A stretch of 64,000 nt of DNA from Serendipita indica DSM 11827 (Eukaryota; Basidiomycota; Agaricomycetes; Sebacinales; Serendipitaceae). Below, one piece after another: positions 55,940 to 64,000 of the stretch (its first letter is position 1; each line of letters begins with the position of its first letter). The translations under genes were made by a program, and so were the position numbers. The stretch spans positions 243,643-307,642 of the forward strand of contig CAJVGD010000025.1 of the NCBI GenBank assembly GCA_910890315.1, in the 5' to 3' direction. The notes under the pieces were generated by a model. It did no database searches and was not told the DNA's origin. It was given only the letters and a program-made list of their open reading frames with translations.

Positions 55940-57522
55940 TTCGCAAGTAAATTGCTCGATGAATGCACAGTATGAGCTTGGGATTGAACGATGAAATCGC
56001 TTGAAATTCCACCAGTGAGAGGGTCCCAATGTTCCACTCTCACCCAACTTTGGGTTGAAGAATCGGCATATCGCTGGACCAGTCTCCTGCGCAGTGGTGT
56101 CGCTCGAGGGGCCTACAAGATCGCGCCTTTGTATCTAACCTTTGCGCGGCGTCCTTTTTCACCCCCAGATGCTCACGGCATGAACTTTTGAGAGACTTTT
56201 AATCATCTTGGAGATGCTCATTGGCCAGATAGATTGAGTGGTCATCATCGGTGACTCGACAGGATCGACAAGTGTTCAAAATTGTGCATTCAATGTTTGC
56301 CACATTCCTTATGTAGATCAGGTACAAATTGTACAACGGTTTCTTACAAGAATGTTGACTTTGATCAACTCGCGAGTACTAACTCCAATGACTTGGTGGT
56401 AGATCATATAGAGCTGGCGCGTAAGGAACTGGTAATAGACTAACGACTTTGTTGACTTAGTGTAAAGTGTAGATCATGTAGTCTAATCAACGCTTCCCTG
56501 GTTACTATCCATCGCTCGATCGCTAAAGTTTGTCACAATTTGTAACTAAGTTTACACCCACATTGGCCACTCATTAGTGTTGATAGAACACTTTTGCTAC
56601 TTTGATCACAAATTCCGCCCAATACCTCGAACACTTGGTCCATCAGTAAAGTCGCAGACCGGTCGGTGAATCGAACCTAGGACGCCACGATTACTAGACT
56701 ACATTAGAAGACAGGGTCACCGCGTTCACTATTTTAGTACACTTTGCCGAAGTTTATTAGAAAGTGGGTCCTGATTATTACACCCGCCGTCGTGTCCTCC
56801 TTCGGATTTGAACCATCAACCTCTAGGTGAAAACTTTGGCCAAGGGTCAAGTAAGTTATCGTCGTCTTACAACTAGATTAGTGTTAATGCTTTGGGCCGT
56901 GTCTAGGTTTGAACCAATGCCCTCCAGGAGTCAAGCGTCTCCAACAAGTCAATACTAAGTCACAAGTGTTACTAGCCGCCGGATTTGAACCTTATCTAAC
57001 TTGTACGCTATGCTCCTCTATAACCATGGTAAGATATCAACCGCTATCATCGTCGTGTATGAAGGAATGACTTGTTGAGTAATATATCCACATCTCATTG
57101 CCGTATAAAGACATGCAGGGTTCCACTTCTCACTTTGTCTCTTCGACCCCGCCACTTTGATTCGCACGAGCCGGTCTCCCCTTTCTACCATTTCTTGACA
57201 AATGATCTCTTCTGGAGCATTCTTCTATCACCCTACATGCTTATGGGATCCGCTCTACTCAACGTCCTCGGCGCACTAGGACACTGGACGCGTTCGACGC
57301 GTGTTCAGGGTATTGCCGTCGTTGATTGTGGCACTTTCTGGCAGTGCCGGTAATTCGTTGAGTTTTCATGACAAGGACGTAGTAGTGATGTAAATGGCGA
57401 ACCAAAGATGCGATCTGCTCTGGATGAAAGCCAGCGTCAAATTTGAGTCCCTTTTTGGAGCTGTCCATCTTCAGTGAGCATCACAAGTCTGAATTACAAA
57501 GTGGGATCAAGATGACAGAGTC
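55940..57522. other. Repeat-like spacer with B-box-like words
   Basis: About 1.6 kb without a convincing gene. From 56340 the sequence is patchy, with recurrent words (acttagtgtaaagtgtag, aactaagtttacaccc). Four pol III B-box-like elements lie at 56667-56677, 56804-56814, 56905-56915 and 56981-56991 (minus strand ggttcaaatcc and variants). A minus-strand frame at 57259-57468 (MDSSKKGLKFDAGFHPEQ) and a plus-strand frame at 57072-57353 overlap each other, and neither is recognisable. Confidence 0.45.
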
Positions 57523-59238
57523 CTAAAGCGCTTGACTTTGTAACCATGCCCTCTCCACTTGAGCGGTTGGCAGTTTCCCCCATGTCCCCATCCTCCTTTT
57601 CTCTGCGGCCAATGCTTCGTCTTTATTATAGAAAATCTCGAATGCGGGATAGCTGTTCTGATCACGTGATTTTGGCTCTGTTTTCAGTAGAGGAATGGGG
57701 CTGGAAGTTATGTCGTCCTGTCGTCGTCGAGCAAAGTTGAAGTAGAATCGCACCCACGACCTGCAGCGCGATGTTTCCAGCTCTATGAATGGGATTAGCG
57801 GTCCATCTTACAGTTGGATCAGAAATGTCAAACCATTGTCAATCTCCCGAGACCACCTATCGAGGACGTCCTGGGTCAAGCCGTATCGAACGAGAATGAA
57901 ATGAAAGGCGCGATGGAGACTGCTGAGTGATTGCCGCATAAGCAACCCGCCGTATTGGAGCTGTTGTGTTTGCGAGACGTTACTTCCTGCAAACAATCAG
58001 CAAGGACTGTGTGGACGATGAGGAGTGTACCTCGGGCCCATGGACCGATGGGAATAAAGTAACTTCCGTTAACTATCGACGAAGGGTCACAATATGGCTG
58101 GCCCCAGAGTCCAGCAGCAAGGAGCTCCCGCGCACGGTCTACGGTCGCTCCTGCAAGCTGATTGGCTTGAATCGCTTCTATATGGGAGTTATAGAGCACT
58201 AAGGGAAAGAAAGAGAATTTAATCACCCCAATATATTCGATTCAGCCACGAACCATCCTCGCTTGTGGCCGTCGCGTCAGCCTCGTCTCCGTTGAGCCTT
58301 CGTAGTCTTACGACAGTATCCAGGTCACTCATAAAGGCAGTCCATCCATCAATGATGATCAATATCCCACCCGGCTTTAGACAAAGCTGCAAATCGAGCA
58401 GTACTTTGTCAATGTCACTGATGCCACCCGAAACGCAGCGCATATGCACGAGGTCGAATTGGTTATGAAAGTGTGAAAGGCCCTTATTGACGTCGTCGAT
58501 TTCGATATAGAGGTTGGACGGGAAACGGTCGGTATCGAGTGGCGTAGGTGCAAGATCGATACCCGTGACGAGGGTATGTGGGAAGCGCTCAGCCATCTCA
58601 AGTGCCCAGCTCCCAGTACCACAACCGACGTCGAGAATTTGTTTCGGTTCGCCTTCAGCTGGTGCAAGGCGCGTTTCGACTTGCTCTGGACATGGATACA
58701 GTCCACCAAGACCGATGATATGCGCTAGGTGCTGCCGGTTCCTGAGTTTCGTTGTTATCAGTGTTCTGATATGAACGGAGCACTCACAAACGGTGCCACT
58801 CGGTATCGTCTACAACGGGTTCAGTGATCTCCTGTGCGAAGGCGGTGACGACTGACCCGAAGGTAATATATACATCTCGTTCATACTATTCCAGATCCTA
58901 AAGACATCATTTGCCCGTTCTATCTGTTAGCACACTACGCACCGGCCATGCATCTCCTTGACAAACAGTCGCACGTCCCTTGTAGAATTGTACGAGTAGA
59001 ATGTACCTCCATCGTCTTGAATTGCTCCAGCTTCACTCCCCTGATATCGGGATGGTGCGCGAGTGTGTGCATGACTAAACGTTCGTCGGTCGTCGTTTGG
59101 GCTGGATCCAAGTGTGCTCTGTTCGTATTTTGCTCTATTCGTCCGACTCTTTGACTGGATTTCTCCATCTGGTAGCCGCTTGACGTCTAGGTGCGTCGTT
59201 TCTTGAGACGCAGCTGAGTCAGACTGCTGAACAGGCAT
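57523..59238 (-). CDS. Class I SAM-dependent methyltransferase (UMTA/LaeA-like), copy D, start codon shifted
   Basis: Tandem to copy E, which lies 5' of it. The markers are YNSTRDVRLFVKEMHGR; NSMNEMYILPS; DDTEWHRL; RQHLAHIIGLGGLYPCPEQ; motif I LDVGCGTGSW; MAERFPHTLVTGIDLAPTPL; KPGGILIIIDGW; GSYFIPIGPWARG; RAWLQSQAL. It lacks the intron that splits the RFP-TLV junction in A and B. Where C and E start with ATGGCCAAGCG, this copy reads CTGGCCGAACG (59346), so the ancestral start codon is lost. The next in-frame ATG is at 59238 (MPVQQSDSA), matching the starts of A and B. The conserved promoter block is still present at 59402-59436. The core enzyme is intact, so a shorter protein is probably made. 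Confidence 0.78.
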
Positions 59239-59401
59239 TGAGGCTTGTCGATTGGTAGAAATATGACCGAGTATTAATGGAGAATTCAAACTCTTTCTAT
59301 CCTTTTCCTCGTCTTTGGCAGATGTATCCAAGGGACGTTCGGCCAGGGTTGGGTCGAAGATGTGGGGTTAGCGTACTCGGTAAAGAATGACTATGTTGAG
59401 T

Positions 59402-59436
59402 TGGCGGCGCAGGACATAACGTCCGGTACCTGGTCG
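59402..59436 (-). promoter_or_regulatory. Conserved promoter block before methyltransferase D
   Basis: Copy of the block before C and E: ggcggcgcaggacataa then gtccggtacctggtcg, about 55-90 bases before the lost start codon at 59346. It overlaps no gene; copy E ends 140 bases further upstream. Confidence 0.65.
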
Positions 59437-59574
59437 ATCCCAAGTGAGATGCGTGTGTGCCTGGAACAATAGACGAGGTTTGAGTCATAAGATACCTATA
59501 TCCTGATTCTTTATTAATACACACCACAACGAAACATGACCGACTTGAGCATACAAGGCCGTAGGAACATACAA

Positions 59575-61462
59575 CTACAAGGCTTGGCTCTGTAACCACG
59601 CCCTCTCCACATGAGGGGTCGGTAGTTTCCCCCAAGTCGCCATCCTCCTTCGCTCGGCAGCAGCTGCATCTTCTTGGTTGTAAAAAATTTCAAAGGCTGG
59701 GTAGCTGTTCTGATCACGCGGCCGTGGTTCTATTGTTGGCACAGGGTCCGAGCTGGAGGTAGAGTCGTCGCGCTGTCGTCGAGCAAAGTTGAAATAAAAT
59801 CGGACCCACGATCTGCAGCGAGAAGTATTGAGCTCTATGGGGATTGAGTCGGACGAACATTTGTCTGTCAAATGAATGCCTAACCGTCATCGGTCTCTTG
59901 TGACCATTTGTCGAGCACATCTTGTGTCAAGCCAAATCGGAGGAGGATGGAATGAAAAGCATGGTGGATGCTTGCGAGCGACTGGCGCATGAGGAGTCCA
60001 CCATATTGGAGCTGCTGGGTCTGTGAGACATTACGTCCTGCAAGCGATTAGCAAGGACTATGTAGACGATGAGGAGTGTACCTCGAGCCCATGGGCCGAT
60101 GGGAATAAAATAACTTCCGCTCACTATCGAAGAAGGGTCACAATATGGCTGGCCCCACAGCCCCGCGGCAAGCACCTCTCGGCCGCGGTCTATACTTGCT
60201 CCTGCGAGTTTATTGCCTTGAATGGCCTCTACATATGGCCGTGAGAAGGAGAGAAGGGACACAGTGCCATGGAGTTACCCCAGAATATCCGATTCAACCA
60301 TGACCCGTCTTCAGTCGTGGCGGTCGCGTCAGCCTCGTCTCCATCGAGCCTTCGTAGCTTCCCAACCGTATTCAAGTCACTCATAAAGGCCACCCATCCA
60401 TCAATGACGATCAGTATTCCACCCGGCTTTAAACAACGCTGCAAGTCGAGCATTGCTTTGTCGATATCGTTGATGCCACCTGTAACGCAGCGCATGTGGA
60501 CAAGGTCGAATTGCCCGTGGAAATGTGCCAGACCGAGATTAATGTCGTCGATCTCAATGTGAAGATTGGATGGGAAACGGGCGGTGTCGAGTGGCGTAGG
60601 TGCAAGGTCAATACCTGTGACGAGAGTATCTGTAGAGACATCGTGAGTTGTCTGTATTAGAAGTCGGCTCAAGACTGACGAGGAAAGCGCTCGGCCATTT
60701 CGATTGCCCAGCTCCCAGTGCCACAACCTACATCTAGAATTTGTTTTCGAGCACCCTCAGCTGGTGCAAGGTGCGCTTCTACTTGCTCTGGACATGGATA
60801 CAGACCACCAAGGCCGATAATATGCGCCAGATGCTGTCGGTTCCTAGGTTTACTTGTTATCAAAGTGTCCCGATATGAACGGGCACTCACAAACGATGCC
60901 ACTCGGTATCGTCTGCACACAGGCTCAGTAAGGTGCAGGTGGAAAAGTCGACCGCGACTGACCGGAGGGGAGCATATATGTCTCGTTCATACTGTTCCAG
61001 ATCCTGATCGACATCATCCATCTGTTCCTTTCGCTGCAACGGTACATACCGACCATGCATCTCCTTGACAAATAGCCGCACGTCTCTTGCCGAATTATAC
61101 GAGTAAAACGATCCTCCGTCGTCTTGATTCTCGCCATCTTCGCTTTCTTGCCGTCTGGACATTGCGGGTGCACTGGTGTGGACATGACTGAACGTTCGTC
61201 GATCGCCGTTTGAGCTGAATCCAAACATGCTCTGCTCGTATCTGGCCCTATTGGCCTGACTTTTTGCTTCAATTTCTTCTTCTCGTTGACGCTTGTCGTC
61301 CGAATCGCCTGTCGCAGATGTGGTTGGGTCCAAGCCACGAACGGGCATTGGGACTCGGCGAGTGACAAGGTCATGCGAGAGTTTCGACGGAGGATCTAGA
61401 CTGCTTGTGGTTTGGCCCTCATGACCGACAGGCGTGTCTGCGCGATCTGGACGCTTGGCCAT
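59575..61462 (-). CDS. Class I SAM-dependent methyltransferase (UMTA/LaeA-like), copy E
   Basis: Complete family member. The start at 61462 gives MAKRPDRADTPVGHEG, homologous to copy C. The markers are KQREEEIEAKSQANRARYEQ; YNSARDVRLFVKEMHGR; NRQHLAHIIGLGGLYPCPEQ; motif I LDVGCGTGSWAIEMAERFP; GIDLAPTPLD; KPGGILIVIDGW; GSYFIPIGPWARG; RAWLQSQAL. GARKQ replaces GTTK- or GEPK-type residues before motif I. It keeps the intron after AERFP that D has lost. 336 bases separate the E stop from the D start at 59238. The conserved promoter block is at 61541-61568. Confidence 0.82.
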
Positions 61463-61540
61463 CGATATCTGGAAGATGAATCCCTAGCGCGGCATCGATG
61501 TCCCCTTATGTACCCAAACCTGAAGAAGTGTCGTTGCGTT

Positions 61541-61568
61541 GGCGGCGCAGGACATAAATCCGGTACCT
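61541..61568 (-). promoter_or_regulatory. Conserved promoter block before methyltransferase E
   Basis: Third copy of the block: ggcggcgcaggacataa then tccggtacct, after which similarity stops. A shared tatgtacccaaa word lies nearer the ATG, as before copy C. Confidence 0.65.
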
Positions 61569-61667
61569 TGCGCGCCCAAGGACGAGCGCTATTGCGGTGG
61601 AGACTGACAAACTGTATACACACTAGGTTTGTCCTCCACCTCGTCCCTACTCCTGGGAAACCTTTTC

Positions 61668-62640
61668 ATGGATTTATTCCAAAGACCGCGCAAGAAATCC
61701 AAGAGATCCAACGACACTCAGTTGCCATGACATAACGGTCATCGTATCAGGGTTTATCCAGGCGGGCACGAATATCGCCGCCTCAAACGACGATGAACTA
61801 GTGGGTGATAATCGAACAGATGGGTCAGATATGCCAACAACAAGCTCTGGGACCGATGGACAACGGACTACAGCAATCCACCAACAATGGTTCAAGACAA
61901 GGATCCAGGATGGATAGATGGTACGTTCGAGTAGTCCTGACACTCAACATTACAAAAAGCATCGCAGATACTCCCGAGTTTGTGAGGCCGTTGTGACGTT
62001 CTTAGAGTAAGTTCTGTTCATATTGTGTGTACGTACTCAAAGTCTGGGCTGTCAAGGATAATCAGCCCGCGTGGTTTGAGCTCTTGCAGACCCTTCGAGC
62101 ACACACCACGGCGCCTCAAGGTCAGCCTGATCAGCTGGGCATCAATGATGTACTTGAGGATTGCAAAGAGTCCATAAAGCGCGCAATTACAAGTTATCTC
62201 ACGTATGTCTGCCGTCTTCTCTCGTGCCGAGCTCACCGTTAACAGCACGTTCAAAGAGGTGACTGCCAAACTTGCGTGGATTCCAACCTCGAAGAAATAC
62301 AGTTCTGAGAAAGTTCTCAATCTGAAACTACTGGCTCAACGCATCGGCACGACGAAGCTGGAAGCAAGCACCATCGCAGGCTATGAAAAGCGTCTGAAAG
62401 AGATCAATTGCAAATATGGGTGAGTGTGCGCACATCTGACTTAAAATTTAGCGCGCTCTCATGGGCTATGTCAACTGGGATGCAGAGACGAGTCAACAAA
62501 TCGGGATTCCCCTCGAAGGACACATGGATCGGGTATTCTCGATCGTATTCTCACCAGATGATCACCGGCTCGCCTCTGTCTCGGGTGACGAGACAGTATG
62601 ATTGTGGGATGTGAGAGGTACAAGTGAGTTTTTCAAGAGC
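61668..62640 (+). pseudogene. Relic of a NACHT-WD40 (NWD) gene
   Basis: Fungal NWD proteins are STAND-type NTPases linked to non-self recognition. This relic starts with a basic N-terminus typical of the family (MDLFQRPRKKSKRSNDTQLP), then hits a stop. Later pieces, with normal-looking short introns, read WFELLQTLRAHTTAPQGQP, DVLEDCKESIKRAITSYLT and KLLAQRIGTTKLEASTIAGY, as in the helical region before NACHT. The NACHT domain is missing. One WD40 blade remains: GHMDRVFSIVFSPDDHRLAS, VSGDETV, stop, LWDVRG. The stop is TGA where CGA (Arg) is expected. The rest of the propeller is gone. Non-functional on this evidence. Confidence 0.65.
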
Positions 62641-63160
62641 GTTGACAGAGAGGACTCTGATGACTCTAGAATGATTCGTTTATTAATTCCCACCATCGAA
62701 TTAGCGACGCTGGGTGGTCGTCCCAGCTGAGTGGGAGACAGCTTCTCTGGGTCCTACTACGTTTTCACGCAGGTCTCGAGCGTGTCGGAGCTCGTAGCGT
62801 CGGTTAATATCAACGGCCATCAATGGATATGTCTAAGTTTGTACATGGACAAATGTGGACAAGGCTAAGGAAAGGCAGGAGAATATCGAACGACTCTTGA
62901 AGACTTGCACTATGCCAAAAGGCATTAAAAATATCAGTTATTGTTTATATTTATGCTGAAATACGTACAAAATTTTTGGGAGCAAGGATAGGCCGCGGAC
63001 CGAATACATCAAATGAAGAAAATGACAGCCTCTCCCCGCCCCTAATTGATAGAGTGACCCGAAGCACTAGGTTTAATCACACTAACGGAGACTTCATGGG
63101 TTCGTGAACGGGCGTATCATAAAACTGTGAAAGAAATACGGTCGTATATTGCTTTGTTTC
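62641..63160. other. Spacer with no supported gene
   Basis: About 520 bases after the NWD relic. No open frame with content on either strand, no repeat recognised. Confidence 0.45.
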
Positions 63161-64000
63161 CTACGCAGCATTCATCCTCTCAATCACTTGTGCCACCATC
63201 ATCTCTCCTTGGACGAGCCCCTTGTCAAACCACTCGCGATAATAGCCCTCTTTTCCTGGGACAATGATTGATGATCCATGCGCTCGCAGCGAGTCTTCAA
63301 CGTATTGCCACTTGAATCCCAAACGAGACATACCAGGACCTTGTTGGGCAAACAGCTTGGCTGTCATGAATCCGTCAGAGAAACCGCGCTGTATGGCTTG
63401 ATGCGCTGGGCTTAGAGGGACTGAGTTACTAGATGAGGCTGTCCGTGAGCTCGTGACCATAGGCGGTTTGGATGATAACGATAGCGTCGATTTGGTCGAA
63501 GTATCTTGAATGGTGCTGTCAATGGTTTCTGATGGAGCTATGTGAGAGCCATCGGGTGCGTCTTTGTCTTGTCTTAATCGATATCTTGATCTGTGCTCAT
63601 GAATTTTGTGTGCCTTGTGGTCTCTGGAGTGCCATCGTCGAACCTGGTGTATCTTGTCAGTTTGATAGACCTCTTCGGCGTGCATTTTCTCATGTGGTGG
63701 AGGATTTTTGCCAAAATCTGGAACGATTACCTGAGCAGACGACTCTTCATGGGTCTGTGTCTCGGTGTCTTGAGCCTTGTTTTTGGGAATGGGTGATTGA
63801 CCGTGCAATTCATTGGGACCAGAATTACGTTTCCCACCAGACACCATTTGTTGGGATGGTTTGCTCGAAGGTGCAATTGGAGGCGCCCCAGGTGCAGGAA
63901 GTTTGGATTGCGCCGCCAAAGGTGTAGATAGTTCGGCTCCGAGTGCCAGGTGGAGGTTTTGCGGACCAATTTGAATATCGTATGAAAAGAAGGTGCTGGG
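63161..64000 (-). CDS. Hypothetical protein, cut by the right edge
   Basis: The minus-strand frame is open from the stop at 63161 to the window end, so the start lies outside or behind an intron. The first visible 170 residues are Pro/Ser/Lys/His-rich and likely disordered (KLPAPGAPPIAPSSKPSQQ, QVRRWHSRDHKAHKIHEHRS). The last 65 residues look folded: HQAIQRGFSDGFMTAKLFAQ, SRLGFKWQYVEDSLRAHGSS, KEGYYREWFDKGLVQGEMM. I do not recognise the family. No membrane segment in the visible part. Confidence 0.6.
   Translation of the reverse strand, partial: PSTFFSYDIQIGPQNLHLALGAELSTPLAAQSKLPAPGAPPIAPSSKPSQQMVSGGKRNSGPNELHGQSPIPKNKAQDTETQTHEESSAQVIVPDFGKNPPPHEKMHAEEVYQTDKIHQVRRWHSRDHKAHKIHEHRSRYRLRQDKDAPDGSHIAPSETIDSTIQDTSTKSTLSLSSKPPMVTSSRTASSSNSVPLSPAHQAIQRGFSDGFMTAKLFAQQGPGMSRLGFKWQYVEDSLRAHGSSIIVPGKEGYYREWFDKGLVQGEMMVAQVIERMNAA

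Noticed and set aside
56600-57010. Possible functional tRNA genes
   Set aside because: B-box-like words are present, but I could not pair an acceptor stem, D arm and anticodon arm at the right distances for any of them.
9202-61462. The five methyltransferases as one biosynthetic gene cluster
   Set aside because: They are split into two groups 38 kb apart with housekeeping genes between, and no core synthase (PKS, NRPS, terpene cyclase) or transporter is present.
1-64000. CRISPR arrays, bacterial operons, insertion sequences
   Set aside because: No direct-repeat/spacer pattern, no transposase, integrase or reverse-transcriptase motifs; gene structure is eukaryotic throughout.

Overview
This window is fungal nuclear DNA. 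Almost every gene is broken by short introns of about 43-60 nt with GT(A/G)NGT donors and a CTRAY-like branch site before TAG/CAG. Genes are dense and lie on both strands, and the encoded families are those of Agaricomycetes. The mixture (UMTA/LaeA-like methyltransferases in many copies, NACHT-WD40 relic, GH20 and GH28 secreted hydrolases, expanded orphan membrane families) suggests a Cantharellales fungus of the Rhizoctonia/Ceratobasidium type. That assignment is inference from gene content, not from a marker gene.

Layout. 0-2.1 kb: a mitochondrial carnitine/acylcarnitine carrier (cut by the left edge) and the ribosome-biogenesis factor EBP2. 2.5-8.7 kb: a head-to-head pair of paralogous large-ectodomain membrane proteins. 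9.2-13.2 kb: two tandem class I SAM-dependent methyltransferases (A, B). 13.3-18.3 kb: a gene-poor stretch with two decayed genes around an orphan multi-pass membrane protein. 18.3-26.4 kb: a short-chain dehydrogenase, a secreted GH20 hexosaminidase, an Ent3/epsinR-type ENTH adaptor and an intronless hypothetical gene. 26.7-37.3 kb: a receptor locus with three tandem 7TM receptor-like genes, then a histone-fold gene, then a fourth, inverted receptor paralog. 37.4-51.1 kb: mostly housekeeping genes (SGF29, HMG-CoA lyase, ILV3, RPL17, ARC1-like), plus a second copy of the orphan membrane family, an exopolygalacturonase and a 2OG-Fe(II) oxygenase. 51.2-62.6 kb: three more methyltransferases (C, D, E), a protein kinase, repeat-rich spacers and a NACHT-WD40 relic. 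63.2 kb to the right edge: a hypothetical gene cut by the window end.

How parts relate. The five methyltransferases are one family in two regulatory groups. A and B share a TATA-type promoter and a duplicated flank; C, D and E share a different promoter block about 80-115 bp before the start codon. The receptor genes are also duplicated with parts of their promoters, and share a stretch of nearly identical DNA that suggests gene conversion. HMG-CoA lyase (leucine breakdown), dihydroxy-acid dehydratase (branched-chain amino acid synthesis) and the carnitine carrier are metabolic neighbours but form no cluster.

Most notable: a predicted 6-nt micro-exon in HMG-CoA lyase that supplies a metal-binding histidine; the four-gene receptor locus with a conserved C-terminal tail; and 1-nt breaks at short homopolymers in three conserved genes, which suggest consensus errors in this assembly. 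All splice models come from reading the sequence and conserved protein motifs; no alignment or transcript data were available.
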